From: Streptomyces sp. NBC_01446
Lineage (GTDB): Bacteria; Actinomycetota; Actinomycetes; Streptomycetales; Streptomycetaceae
Reading direction: 5' to 3'
DNA length: 64,000 nucleotides
Assembly: GCF_026340095.1 (NCBI RefSeq)
Contig: NZ_JAPEPO010000004.1
Location: forward strand, 1 to 64,000
The notes below the pieces were generated by a model. It was not told the DNA's origin and made no database searches. It saw only the letters and a program-made list of their open reading frames with translations. The position numbers and the translations under genes were made by a program. Of this stretch, positions 1 to 8,318 are shown one piece after another (position 1 is the first letter of the stretch; each line of letters opens with the position of its first letter).

Positions 1-535
1 TGGGGACGCTGCTCGTACCCGACCAGCTGGTCGACCGTACGAAGGCACGCGTCCACGTTCTACATCGAGACCTGGGCGGACGGCGTGGTCCCGAACGTGG
101 TGCACCTGGGCTTCGCCGACCCGTACTGGCCCCGCGGCGGTCAGCCCTCATGGCGGCGCGCGAAGGGCTGGGAGGCGGTGGACGGCGGCACGCTGGTGGT
201 CGTCGAGGGCCCCTGCTTCTCCACCCGCGCCGAATCGCGCTGGCACGCGGCGATGGGCTGGTCGGTGGTCGGGATGACGGGACACCCCGAGGCCGTGCTC
301 GCCCGTGAACTGGGGCTCTTGCTACACCACGATGACGCTGGTGACGGACCTGGACGCGGGCGCGGAGGCGGGCGAGGGCGTCTCCCACGAAGAGGTGCTC
401 AAGGTGTTCGCGGACAATGTCTCCTGCTGCGTTCGGTGCTCTTCGAGGCGGTCGCCGAGCTGCCCGCGGAGGCGGACCGCGACTGCGCGTGCCCACGCGC
501 TCGACGGGATCGACACGGGGATCGAGCTGCCGTAG
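1..535 (+). pseudogene. mtnP: Frameshifted relic of S-methyl-5'-thioadenosine phosphorylase
   Basis: Fragments of the methionine-salvage enzyme that phosphorolyses 5'-methylthioadenosine lie in order but in changing frames. GTLLVPDQLVDRT is in frame 3 at the window edge. From about position 45, frame 1 carries FADPYWPRGG, the phosphorylase signature region EGPCFSTRAESRWHAAMGW and GMTGHPEAVLARELG. Frame 2 then carries TLVTDLDAGAEAGEGVSHEE, frame 1 carries LLRSVLFEAVAELPAEADRD, and frame 2 closes with ALDGIDTGIELP and a stop. That is at least four frame changes in about 530 bp, so no functional product is possible. The 5' end lies outside the window. The same gene order (mtnP, SAF-domain gene, mscL) continues downstream, all decayed. 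Confidence 0.85.
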
Positions 536-773
536 GGTGGTCGTGGGCGGCTCGGGTGGCGGTTGAACCGTCTCCGGGTGACCGTTGCGGTTTCCGGACC
601 GCCCCACAGGGTGAGGGAGTTTTCCCATCGCCCGAGTCGTCCACAGGGCTCAGCGGGAAACGCGCGGGTGGTGGATCAGAGTGGTGTCCGCCGGTCCTCT
701 CCGGACTGACACCACACTTCGGTTCCTCCGATTTCCCGTTCGCTGAACTCCCTGACCGCAGGCGGTGTTTGCC

Positions 774-1370
774 ATGTCTCGTACGGCTCTCCCTCTCCCT
801 CCCGCTCTTCCTCTCCCTCTCTCGGCGTCCCGCGGCCCCACCCTCCCGCCCCACCGCCGCCCCGCGGGTGCCGCCCTTCCCCTCCCGCTGCGGGTGCGCG
901 GGGGCAGTGGGCACCGGCTGCGGAGGGCGGTGTGGCGGCAGCGGCGGGCGATGGCGGCGGGGCTGGCGCTGACGGCTGCCGCGCTGGGCCGCCTCGGGGC
1001 TCGGCGGGGGCGGGAGCGTGGGGGCTAATGACGGGGCCGGCGGCGGGCACGGGGTGCGGAGGCGACCGGTGCGGGCGGCGGAGCGGGCCTCGCCGCAGGA
1101 CCGGCTGGTGTCCGCGCCCGTCCGACTGCCGACGCGGAGACCGTCCGGCTGCTGCGGCCGGGAGACCGGGTCGATGTGGTCGTGCTGCCGGCACCGCGGG
1201 GGCCGACGGCCGGGTGCTCGCCGAGGGGGCACGGGTGGACCGGGTGCCGTCGGCGCCGGCCGGGGCATCGGTGGAGAGCGGGGCGCTGATCGTGTTGTCG
1301 GTGCCGCGGTCGACGGCGGCCCTGACCGGGGGCGGGAACGTCTGCCGGACTTGCGGTGATCCTGTGTTGA
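774..1370 (+). pseudogene. Relic of a SAF-domain secreted/membrane protein
   Basis: The reading starts at ATG 774 with MSRTALPLPPALPLPLSASR and runs to an Arg/Ala-rich stretch with one hydrophobic segment (AMAAGLALTAAALG). After about 1025 the frame must change several times to read on: APVRL, then (A)DAETVRLLRPGDRVDVV, then GADGRVLAEGARVDRVPSA and GASVESGALIVLSVPRST. It closes as LAVILC plus TGA at 1368-1370. SAF-like (CpaB/RcpC-type) proteins of this kind sit between mtnP and mscL in streptomycetes from memory of the family; that placement supports the call. Nothing here can be translated in one piece. An unrelated small secreted protein is the alternative. Confidence 0.55.
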
Positions 1371-1491
1371 TTCGTACTGACGAACCATCACGTCACCTGA
1401 CATCAGCCGTGAATGGGGTGGATCCTCTTGTGCTGCCGTAAGTTGCGGAACAGTTTGCTCCCTTACGGCACACACGAAGGACGGCCCCCGC

Positions 1492-2040
1492 GTGAGCGAG
1501 AAGAAAAAGGTCAGTCTGCTGGACGGCTTCAAGGCCTTCCGATGCGCGGCAACGTGATCGATCTGGCGATCGCCGTCGTCGGCGCCGCGTTCACGAACAT
1601 CGTGAACGCGATCGTGAAAAGGCCATCAATCCTGCCTGTCGGCGCGTTCGGCAGCAAGGACCTGGAGAGCTACAGCTCCTGCCTCAAGGGCCCCTGTTGA
1701 CGGACCCCAAGACGGGCGAGGTGACCGAGGGCATCCGGATCCTGTGGGGTTCGGTGCTCAGCGCCACCCTCAGCTTCCTGATCACCGCCGCCGTCGTCTA
1801 CTTCCTGATGGTGCTCCCGATGGCGAAGTACCTCGCCAGGCGGCCGCCATGCAGGCGGCGAAGGAGGGCGTGCAGGAGACGATGGAGGTGAGCGAGCTGG
1901 AGGTCCTCAAGGAGATCCGCGACGCACTGGTCGCGCAGCGCCCGGCGGCAGCGGAACGAGCGGAAGCGGCAGCAGCAGCAACGACGGCCTGCTCCGCGGG
2001 GGCCTTGGCGAGGACCCGGGTCGGCCGGCAGGCGGACTAG
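1492..2040 (+). pseudogene. mscL: Frameshifted relic of large-conductance mechanosensitive channel
   Basis: The relic begins at GTG 1492 (SEKKKVSLLDGFKAF). It is lost within 50 bp by a frame change before MRGNVIDLAIAVV and GAAFTNIVNAIVK (first transmembrane helix). A damaged stretch follows (VKRPSILPVGAFG where VKGIINPVVGAFG is usual). A further shift falls after SSCLKGPC, then comes EGIRILWGSVLSATLSFLIT with the second helix, and a last shift precedes QAAKEGVQETMEVSELEVLK and the cytoplasmic helix. MscL is a homopentameric osmotic safety valve of about 130-160 residues. All segments are present here, but in at least three frames, so the channel cannot be made. Confidence 0.85.
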
Positions 2041-2156
2041 CTGTTCTGTCCACGGAGGTTGGTGACAGTTTCACGGTGGGGTGATTCCGAACGAGTGAGG
2101 GCCTTCCGGGTTCGGTGTGGATTGCGACATCTACACGGAACGATCAGAAGGCCCTC

Positions 2157-2870
2157 ATGCCCCACCGTAATGCACCCCTGACCGAGACCGGACGCCTGCG
2201 TCTGGCCCGCTGCGTCGTCGAGAACGGCTGGCCCCCTGCGGCGGGCCGCCGGCCGCTTCCAGGTCTCACCCACCACGGCTCAACGGTGGCCCGCTGCTAC
2301 CGCGCCGGGCGAGGCGGGCATGGCCGACCGGTCCTCGCGCCCGCACCGCAGTCCACGCCGGACACCACCGGCCCGCACCGAGCGCCGGATCATCAAGGTC
2401 CGTGTACTGCGCCGATGGGGACCGGCCCGCATCGCCTACCTGGCTAGATCCGCCACCGTCCACCGCGTCCTGATCCGTTACCGCCTCGCCCGCCTGGCCC
2501 ATCTGGACCGTGGCACGGGCCGTGTCATACGCCGCTACGAACGCGAGAAGCCCGGCGAACTGGTGCACGTGGACATCAAGAAGCTCGGCAACATCCCGAC
2601 GGCGGCGGCCACAAGACCCTTCGGACGCACGGCCGGCAGCAAGACCCGCTCCGGCGTCGGCTACAGCTACATCCACAACGCCATCGACGACCACTCCTGC
2701 CTCGCCTACAGCGAGATCCTCACCGATGAGAAGAAGGAAACCGCCGTCGGCTTCGGCAACGCGCTCACGCCTTCTTCGCCCGGGCCGGGATCAGCGTCGA
2801 ACGCGTACTGACCGACAACGGCGCCTGCTACGTCTCCACCTCTGGCGCAACACCCTTGTCCAGCAGGCGA
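2157..2870 (+). pseudogene. Truncated IS481-family transposase relic
   Basis: The gene starts at ATG 2157 with MPHRNAPLTETGRLRLARCV, the usual helix-turn-helix N-terminus of streptomycete IS481 transposases. It changes frame near 2240-2330 and continues as RRWGPARIAYL, RLARLAHLDRGTGRVIRRYE and the DDE-fold segments ELVHVDIKKLG and YIHNAIDDHS. A further shift follows near 2770 (RVLTDNGACY is readable only in another frame). Homology ends around 2870, before the last catalytic acid region, so the 3' third and the right end are missing. The preceding 2041-2156 probably contains the left terminal sequence (a TGTCACC-type stretch near 2060), but no matching right end is present. Confidence 0.8.
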
Positions 2871-3053
2871 AAACGAGCCAAACCCAACGACGCCGCAGGC
2901 TCGCCCCCGGACTCTTCGGAAACTTCACCACACAACCCGAAATAGCCCGTAAAGAAGCGTCACACTTAACCGCAGAGAACAACGGGATTACTCCACAAAG
3001 CTAGTCGCGCTCCTGCTAAGATTCACTTACAGGTAATCAACCGAGGTCACACT

Positions 3054-3506
3054 TTGCGCACCGCTCTGAAATTCAAAGCAATCGGGGTAAGTGCTCTGGC
3101 TGCTACGGCAGCGATTTCCTTCGCTACACCCTCGTTTGCAGGAACAGGGACGAACTGCAGCGCCACTTACAAGACGGGATGCATCAGCCTCTACTATAAC
3201 AGCGAGTACGCGAATGGGAAATTCTCCGTTTGGGATCAAAAACATTCCCGACCTTGCCGGTTATAAGTTTGGAGGCGGAAGCGCCGGTTCAGGCCAAGCC
3301 GTAAAGAATAATGCAGCGTCGGCAAAGTTTTTCGGAACTAAAGACACTACCATCGGCTGGAATTACGTCAAGATACACTTCAACAGTAACTACGGCGGTC
3401 CGTGTGACATGATAATGGAATCACGGCGCACCCAAGCTTAATCGCCACGTACAACGAGAACGCTTCAATCGTTTTTGACTACGAAACTAAGTGCCACCTG
3501 TTCTAG
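3054..3506 (+). pseudogene. Broken secreted peptidase-inhibitor-like (I36-type) gene
   Basis: From TTG 3054 the product has a signal peptide (RTALKFKAIG, a hydrophobic core SALAATAAISFA, cleavage near SFAGTG) and then CSATYKTGCISLYYNSEYA and KFSVWDQ. A run of five A at 3238-3242 shifts the frame. Removing one A restores DQNIPDLAGYKF, and then GQAVKNNAASAKFFG and VKIHFNSNYGGPC follow. A second shift near 3410 leads to HPSLIATYNENASIVFDY and a C-terminal Cys-His-Leu-Phe before the stop at 3504-3506. Cys spacing, LYYNS, LAGYxF, QAVKNNAAS and TYNENAS are typical of small I36-like secreted proteins. The base composition is noticeably less GC-rich than its neighbours, suggesting recent acquisition. 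Confidence 0.6.
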
Positions 3507-3521
3507 TCCGCTGCAGAGGAA

Positions 3522-3547
3522 GGGCGCTTCGGTGAAAGGAAGCGCCC
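3522..3547 (+). terminator. Hairpin after the I36-like relic
   Basis: Arms GGGCGCTTC (3522-3530) and GAAGCGCCC (3539-3547) pair perfectly over 9 bp around an 8-nt loop, 16 bp after the stop of the secreted-protein relic. No strong U-tract follows, as is common for streptomycete terminators. Confidence 0.6.
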
Positions 3548-4028
3548 ATCCCCTCTATAGCTCTTTATGCAGAGATTTTACCAACACGCTTACCGGGTTT
3601 CCCCGTGGGGACACGTGCTTCGCTCGAGAAATTTGCATGACATGCATGTCATGCAATTCGCCGAGCTCCTTCAAATGATTTTTATCATTCTTTCCTGGAT
3701 CTTAACCTCCACTGAAAACCAAGTGGCTAGAACATTACCCTTCTTGCATTCCACATCCGCTACAGCCGTAGCGACCTCTAAATTCCTGTGAGGCTCGCTC
3801 CGCATGAACCTCTTATCCTCCAGCGCCTTCAGTGGAGACGTATACAAATAACCCCGGTTCTTCATGCACGTCGACCACGATTTAAAAGAGCTGAAGCGGC
3901 GCACGAAAAACGCGAAAGCGTTTCACGATAAATGCGAAAACAAGGTTACACAAACCCTGGACAAGGGTTAAACACCCAAATCTGATAACTGAACGAAGCA
4001 TACCGAAAACGCCGCGGAGACATGACGC
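3548..4028. other. Gene-free, comparatively AT-rich stretch
   Basis: About 480 bp with no supportable gene on either strand. The composition is much less GC-rich than the rest of the window, and a short direct repeat (CATGACATGCATGTCATG-type, near 3636-3653) is the only structure noticed. It leads into the palindrome cluster at 4029. Confidence 0.5.
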
Positions 4029-4264
4029 GGAGTGACTGCGTCACTCCCAAGGGGGCCGCGCCGCGGCGCGGCGCCAGGTGAAGTGGTCCCGGCTGGCAGT
4101 CACCTGCGGTGACTGCGGGGCCGGTCCCGGTTGTTCCGGGTCTACGGCCGTTCTGGGGTGCCGGCCTCTCCGCCTGCTCCCCTAACAGTGAGTCATAATC
4201 CCTGTTCAAAAGGCTAATCAGCCGCTGATCCCGGGCTGTGACTTTCCCTCCGGCCCTGCGGGCC
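4029..4264. repeat. Cluster of tri-loop palindromes, telomere- or origin-like
   Basis: Three hairpins share the same 3-nt loop TGC. GGAGTGAC and GTCACTCC pair at 4029-4047, GCAGTCACC and GGTGACTGC pair at 4096-4116, and GGCCC and GGGCC pair at 4252-4264. Between them lie a perfect 18-bp palindrome GCCGCGCCGCGGCGCGGC (4055-4072) and CCCGG-TTGTT-CCGGG (4126-4140). CAGGTGA at 4075-4081 can also pair with TCACCTG at 4100-4106, giving an alternative fold. Streptomyces telomeres are built of closely packed palindromes with the same TGC (GCA on the other strand) tri-loop. A tap-tpg-like operon lies 3.5 kb away. A plasmid origin or transfer site would be the alternative. No gene is present. Confidence 0.5.
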
Positions 4265-4510
4265 TCCGGTCACCGGGTTCGCGCTCCCGGGCTCCCGGGC
4301 AGTGACACATGCCTCCGGAACTGACCCGGCGTCAAGCCCAACCGCACCCCTGACCATCCATCACACGTAGCCATGAACCTCATACCTGAAGTCCGAGAGA
4401 ATGGTCTACACCATCAAGGAAAGCAATAAACAAAACTTATATCGAGAAGAATTTCACCCTGAAATCCAATCTGCACAATCCTGAAACCGAAAGACGCACC
4501 AACGAGAAGG

Positions 4511-4626
4511 GGGTGCGGAGCCGACGCGGAATCCTCAAAAGCACCCGCATGCAGAAACAGAAAAGGGTGCGCCGGGGCCGATGCCGAATCCGCAAATCCG
4601 CCCGCATGCAGAAACAGAAAAAGGGT
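4511..4626. repeat. Two-copy direct repeat (54- and 58-bp units)
   Basis: Unit 1 (4511-4564) and unit 2 (4565-4622) both begin GGGTGCG, continue with a related (A/G)GCCGA(C/T)GC(G/C)GAATCC segment and end with CCCGCATGCAGAAACAG plus an A-run. A third copy begins at 4623 (GGGTCCG) and turns into the hairpin at 4619-4657. The repeat-repeat-hairpin order recalls the RNA antitoxin arrays of type III toxin-antitoxin loci, but no ToxN-like gene follows, so the function is unknown. Confidence 0.6.
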
Positions 4627-4657
4627 CCGACACACAATCAGTGCCCCGGACCCTTTT
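4619..4657. terminator. Strong bidirectional hairpin closing the repeat array
   Basis: Perfect 11-bp arms AAAAGGGTCCG (4619-4629) and CGGACCCTTTT (4647-4657) surround a 17-nt loop. With A-run and T-run at the two ends it can act as an intrinsic terminator in either direction. Confidence 0.7.
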
Positions 4658-4836
4658 GAATCCCGTTCAACCGCTCATGCCCTCCCGTGCCTCGGTGTCA
4701 ACACGCTGGCCAGGACGACCTGGTCGCCGTGGAAGTCCCGCGCCGACGGCCACGAGCACCAGGACCACGTCCTCATGGCGGGCCCAGGCGCCGCTGCGGC
4801 CTCGGGCATCCGCGCACAGCAGCAGAGCTCCTGCGC

Positions 4837-4876
4837 CTTCCGGTGAGGGCGCCCGGTCGGGTGCCCTCACCGGAAG
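4837..4876. terminator. 14-bp inverted repeat upstream of the AbiJ-kinase gene
   Basis: Arms CTTCCGGTGAGGGC (4837-4850) and GCCCTCACCGGAAG (4863-4876) pair perfectly around a 12-nt loop. The plus-strand triplets just before it (about 4718-4845) read like the end of a lost coding sequence finishing at TGA 4843-4845, so this may be the orphaned terminator of a deleted gene. Confidence 0.55.
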
Positions 4877-4954
4877 GCTGCTTGTCTGGCCAACCTCCAA
4901 GTCCCCTGCTCTCAGGGGCAATGCGTGGTGGATCTAATCGTCTAATGTGCCCAC

Positions 4955-7273
4955 ATGGCTGCTGCTCGACCACTTGTTTCCCGCGCTACCCGCAACGCCG
5001 TGCGCCGGCTGATGAGCACCTTGTACGTCGCGGCGATCGCGGAGTACTGGGAGAACGAGAACTTCGCGCGGAGTGAGACCTTCACGCCTCGCGAAGGCGG
5101 AGTCCGCAAGCAGACCTACGACGCGTACGAAGCCTCGGTTGACTGGACCGACGAGGGCCATGCGCGCCGTGCTCTGCGCGTCTTCGAGAGTCTGCTGCGG
5201 AGGCTGGATCGCGACATCAGGAACTTCGGTGCTGACGGTCTGGACCCGACCGAACTCGATGAGCTTCGTGAGGCGTTGGAACGCGACGGATACCTCCTGG
5301 ACGGGGAGCTGCGTGTGCGGCCTGCTCCCGTGACCGGGGATCCAGGACGGCTGGCCGCGGTGCCTGACGACGCGCGGAACATCACTCAGGTCACCCGCAG
5401 ACGGCTCTTCAAGCACTTGGCGAAGAGAGGGGTGCAGTGGTTCGGCGATCTCGACGAGATCGACTTCCTGAACCGGCTCTACGACCTCCATCTCCTCCCC
5501 AGCACCGACATGAGGTTCACGGACGCGGAAGACGACATCAGGCAGCACCGATACAACAACTACGACTGGGAAGACGACTGGATCTACCTCGATGAGCGCT
5601 TCGGGCTCTGCGACGGCCCGGATGCCGTGCTCCTGAAGTTCCTGTCGGAGATGCTCCATCCCGAGGTTCGATCTGATGATGCCGAGGCAGCCGCAGTCGC
5701 CGAGTTAGTGGACGAGATGGTGCGCCGCGATGGGTACGCGTTCACACCCGTGGCCGACATCAGCGGCTATCCCATCTACGGCGCGCGCCCCCAGACCAGC
5801 CACGCTGGCAGCCTCGCAAATGAGGGCGCCCAGGCTTCGGGTCCACTCCTGCAGGCCAAGCATGTCGGGGCGCCTGCGACGCCTGATCAGCACGGGATTG
5901 AGGGTGGCGCTGGCGAGGACACTCTGGCCGGGGACCTGCCGGTGCTCTCCGAGGGCTCTTACGCAGCCGTGCAAAGCGCAGCCCGGGGGCACCGCAAGGA
6001 CTACGCGCTGGACCGGGTGCGCATGGAGATAGGCGGGCAGGCAGAGGTCTTCGGCGCTACGCACAAGGCCACCGGTGTTCGTGTCGCCTTCAAGCGCCGC
6101 CTTTCGCAGCGGGAGACTCCAGCAGCGCGCATGCGGCGCGAGATCGACGTCGCCCAGATCCTCAACGCGCACCCGAATTACGTGCCGATCCTTGACGCCA
6201 ACCCTGCTGAGGGCTGGCTGGTCATGCCGATGGCACAGGGGACCGCCGCAGCCAATCGGGAGCAGCTGAAGGACCCAGGAGCTCTCCGGGAGCTGGTGGA
6301 CGCCCTGCTCAGCGTGTTAGAGGCCGCGCATGGTGGGGATTGGCTTCACCGGGACGTAAAGCCCTCCAACATCCTTCTGCTCGACGGACGGTGGCGCCTG
6401 GGCGACTGGGGCGTCGTGCGCCGGCCCCGTGGACAGACAACCTCGGACCGCACACGCGCGGAAGTCGGCACCGATGGGTTTGCTGCGCCAGAGTTGTTCA
6501 TCGACGCCCACGAGTCCACGCCGGCTGCTGACATCTATGGCGTCGGTCGTGTCATCGCCTGGGCCCTGGCCGAGGGGCATCCCGTGATGCAACGGCGTCT
6601 GCTGCCCGCGGCCGGGCCGTGGAGGGACATCGTCCGCGCGACGACGGCCCAAGACCCGAACCGTCGCCCGCAGACCGCTGCTGACCTCCGCCAGCTGATG
6701 CACGAGAAGCTGACCGGCCCGGTACAGTCTCCGGCAGAGCAAGGCGAGCACCTGCTCGCCGCAGCCCTCAGCGGAGGCACCGAGGCCGTGGATGCCTTTC
6801 TCACCTTCACCGCCGACCACCCGGACGCACCCGATCTGTACGTCGGCACGCTGACGCAGCTGAAGCCCGAAACAGCGGCCGAGGGCCTCATCCGCCTCCC
6901 GGCCGAGGCCGAGCTGCTCATCGAGGCGCTGAGTGCTCATGCCGTGGACCGGCAGCTTCGTGCCCGGCAGGACGAGATCCATCGAGCTGTGCTCTGGCTA
7001 CAGCGTGTCTCTGCCTTCGCCGCCTCCGCCGGCTCATGGGACCTGATGGACGAAGCAGCTCGCGCGATGTGTGTATGGGACGGTGCCTGGAGTCCGGTTC
7101 GAGCGCGCGACACCGTCGCTTCGTGGCTGCTCACCCTGCGCGGCGAGGCCGCTGTCCTCATGGCGTCAGCCCTGGAAGACCACCCCCGCTGCGCGATCCG
7201 CTACCGCTCTTTACTCAACGAACCGGCCTTGGCCCTACAGATCCGTTCGGCCATGAGAAAAGGGACCCACTAG
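4955..7273 (+). CDS. AbiJ-NTD3 / serine-threonine kinase fusion, probable abortive-infection protein
   Basis: The product has 772 residues. Residues 140-280 match the AbiJ N-terminal domain 3 pattern: DEIDFLNRLYDL, LPSTDMRF, the acidic NNYDWEDDWIYLDERFGL, KFLSEMLHPEVR and ISGYPIYGAR. After a linker, residues 350-580 form a protein kinase domain: beta-3 lysine K380 (VAFKRR), glutamate E396, catalytic loop HRDVKPSN (465-472), metal site DWG instead of DFG at 484-486, and APE at 511-513. The last 190 residues are helical with no recognised domain. AbiJ-type N-termini occur in phage-exclusion proteins, and kinases are known defence effectors; the fused role is inferred. ATG 4955 lacks a clear ribosome site, so translation may be leaderless or start later (ATG 5012). 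It stands alone between hairpins 4837-4876 and 7311-7340. Confidence 0.75.
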   Translation: MAAARPLVSRATRNAVRRLMSTLYVAAIAEYWENENFARSETFTPREGGVRKQTYDAYEASVDWTDEGHARRALRVFESLLRRLDRDIRNFGADGLDPTELDELREALERDGYLLDGELRVRPAPVTGDPGRLAAVPDDARNITQVTRRRLFKHLAKRGVQWFGDLDEIDFLNRLYDLHLLPSTDMRFTDAEDDIRQHRYNNYDWEDDWIYLDERFGLCDGPDAVLLKFLSEMLHPEVRSDDAEAAAVAELVDEMVRRDGYAFTPVADISGYPIYGARPQTSHAGSLANEGAQASGPLLQAKHVGAPATPDQHGIEGGAGEDTLAGDLPVLSEGSYAAVQSAARGHRKDYALDRVRMEIGGQAEVFGATHKATGVRVAFKRRLSQRETPAARMRREIDVAQILNAHPNYVPILDANPAEGWLVMPMAQGTAAANREQLKDPGALRELVDALLSVLEAAHGGDWLHRDVKPSNILLLDGRWRLGDWGVVRRPRGQTTSDRTRAEVGTDGFAAPELFIDAHESTPAADIYGVGRVIAWALAEGHPVMQRRLLPAAGPWRDIVRATTAQDPNRRPQTAADLRQLMHEKLTGPVQSPAEQGEHLLAAALSGGTEAVDAFLTFTADHPDAPDLYVGTLTQLKPETAAEGLIRLPAEAELLIEALSAHAVDRQLRARQDEIHRAVLWLQRVSAFAASAGSWDLMDEAARAMCVWDGAWSPVRARDTVASWLLTLRGEAAVLMASALEDHPRCAIRYRSLLNEPALALQIRSAMRKGTH

Positions 7274-7461
7274 CCAGATAGCCACTCCGCTGCTCGAGGG
7301 CTACTTACCCGGGCCTGCGCGCAGGGCTTTGCGCAGGCCCATACGGCCGGGTCGGTGGCGTAGTAGTCGACCAGCTCGGCACACAGGTCCGGCAGGGTGC
7401 GCAGGTCGGGCGGCTCCCAACAGGAGCGGCAGTCATGCGCGGTGTTCCTTCCGGGCCGGGC
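7270..7461 (-). CDS. Possible small Cys/His-rich protein without a canonical start
   Basis: On the minus strand, 63 codons open after TGA 7464-7462 read as natural-looking protein: HDCRSCWEPPDLRTLPDLC, ELVDYYATDPAVWACAKPC and a stop TAG at 7272-7270 that overlaps the kinase stop on the other strand. The H-x-C-x2-C and C-x3-C spacing could bind zinc. No ATG, GTG or TTG is in frame. A good ribosome site (GGAAGGA) lies before an ATG in another frame, so this is either frameshifted at its 5' end or a relic. Confidence 0.25.
   Translation of the reverse strand, partial: ARPGRNTAHDCRSCWEPPDLRTLPDLCAELVDYYATDPAVWACAKPCAQARVSSPRAAEWLSG
7311..7340 (+). terminator. Terminator hairpin after the AbiJ-kinase gene
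   Basis: Arms GGGCCTGCGC (7311-7320) and GCGCAGGCCC (7331-7340) pair perfectly over 10 bp around a 10-nt loop, 38 bp past the kinase stop. Confidence 0.6.
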
Positions 7462-7718
7462 TCAGGTCGGGGGTAATCAAGTCAGTTGTTTCCCAAAGAA
7501 GTTGGGACTTGATGTACTTGACTGCTCAGAGGACCAGGACGGCGCGTAGCGCCTGGTCGGCGCGGGCCATCGCGGCGAGGTCGACGGTGCCGCTCGCTGC
7601 GAGCGGAGCTGTTGGAGGTTCACCGTGACGGCGGTGGAGCCGATCGGGTCGCTGGATGACAACCGACATCGCGGTGTCGGGGTAGTAGTGCCCATCGCTC
7701 CTGGCTCCTGCCGTCTGC
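7462..7718. other. Intergenic stretch with an inverted repeat
   Basis: No supportable gene. ATCAAGTC (7476-7483) and GACTTGAT (7506-7513) form an 8-bp inverted repeat around 22 nt, and a further ACTTGAC follows at 7516-7522. It lies 3' of the minus-strand telomere-maintenance-like pair and could be a terminator or a protein-binding site. Confidence 0.4.
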
Positions 7719-8318
7719 TCAGGCGCCGATGCCGACGGAGGAGACGTAGGCGTAGGCGGCGTAGTCACTGTCGAGGTCGGTGATGATGTCGTCCCAGATT
7801 TCGTCCATCAGGCCGGCGTCCTGGGCGGCCCAGGCGTCGACCAGGTCGGCCCAGACGTATCGGACGGTGATCGAGCGTTCGGTGACGTTCGACCGCGCGC
7901 GGCTTTGAGGGACGGCGGACTGGTCGACGGGGTAGATCTCCATGCGGCGGCCTTGGCCGTCGTTGTCGAGGTGGCGCTTGAGCGAGCCGGAGCGGATCAG
8001 GTTCTCGCGGCGGCGGACCCAGTACGCACTGTCGAGGCGCTCCAAGTTGGCTTTGGAGGGGCGGGACTTGCCGTTGAACCACGAGCGCATGGCGCGGTCA
8101 CTGACGCCTTGGGCGCGGAGCTCGGCGCGGCCGGCCTTGCTGTCGAGGTAGCGGATGCGGGCCCTCTGGCCGCGAGTCGAGGTGATGGGCGAGGAAAAGC
8201 CGGACTCGTAGACGATGCGGTTGAGTTCCAGGATCAGGGCCTCGCCGCCCTTCATCCCGCGCGTATCGAATTTCTTCCAGTCGCCCCAGCGTGCCCACAA
8301 GTCTGGCGACCCGGCCAC
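7719..8318 (-). CDS. Tpg-like candidate telomere terminal protein
   Basis: The product has 199 residues. The middle has a DNA-binding-like stretch (RARIRYL, then RAQGVSDRAMRSWFNGKSRP as the helix-turn-helix, then PSKANLERLDSAYWVRRREN). It is followed by a strand-rich part (RRMEIYPVDQ, RSITVRYVW) and an acidic C-terminus (DEIWDDIITDLDSDYAAYAY). Size, helix-turn-helix placement, RRxxN-type basic patch and C-terminal half recall Tpg, the protein covalently bound to Streptomyces telomere ends that primes end-patching. Start GTG 8318 overlaps by one base the TAG stop of the upstream gene, which implies translational coupling, the classic tap-tpg arrangement. The sequence is clearly not canonical Tpg; it would be a divergent type like those of SCP1. 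A transcription factor of unknown role is the alternative. Confidence 0.5.
   Translation of the reverse strand: MAGSPDLWARWGDWKKFDTRGMKGGEALILELNRIVYESGFSSPITSTRGQRARIRYLDSKAGRAELRAQGVSDRAMRSWFNGKSRPSKANLERLDSAYWVRRRENLIRSGSLKRHLDNDGQGRRMEIYPVDQSAVPQSRARSNVTERSITVRYVWADLVDAWAAQDAGLMDEIWDDIITDLDSDYAAYAYVSSVGIGA

Noticed and set aside
1-3506. Sequencing error as the only explanation for the many frameshifts
   Set aside because: Possible for single cases such as the A5 tract, but genes of 2-4 kb elsewhere are uninterrupted and the relics also show truncation and residue divergence, so true decay fits better.
4414-4637. Minus-strand short frames with repeated FLFLHAG segments
   Set aside because: The repetition follows from the DNA direct repeat; no start context, and both overlapping frames show it equally.
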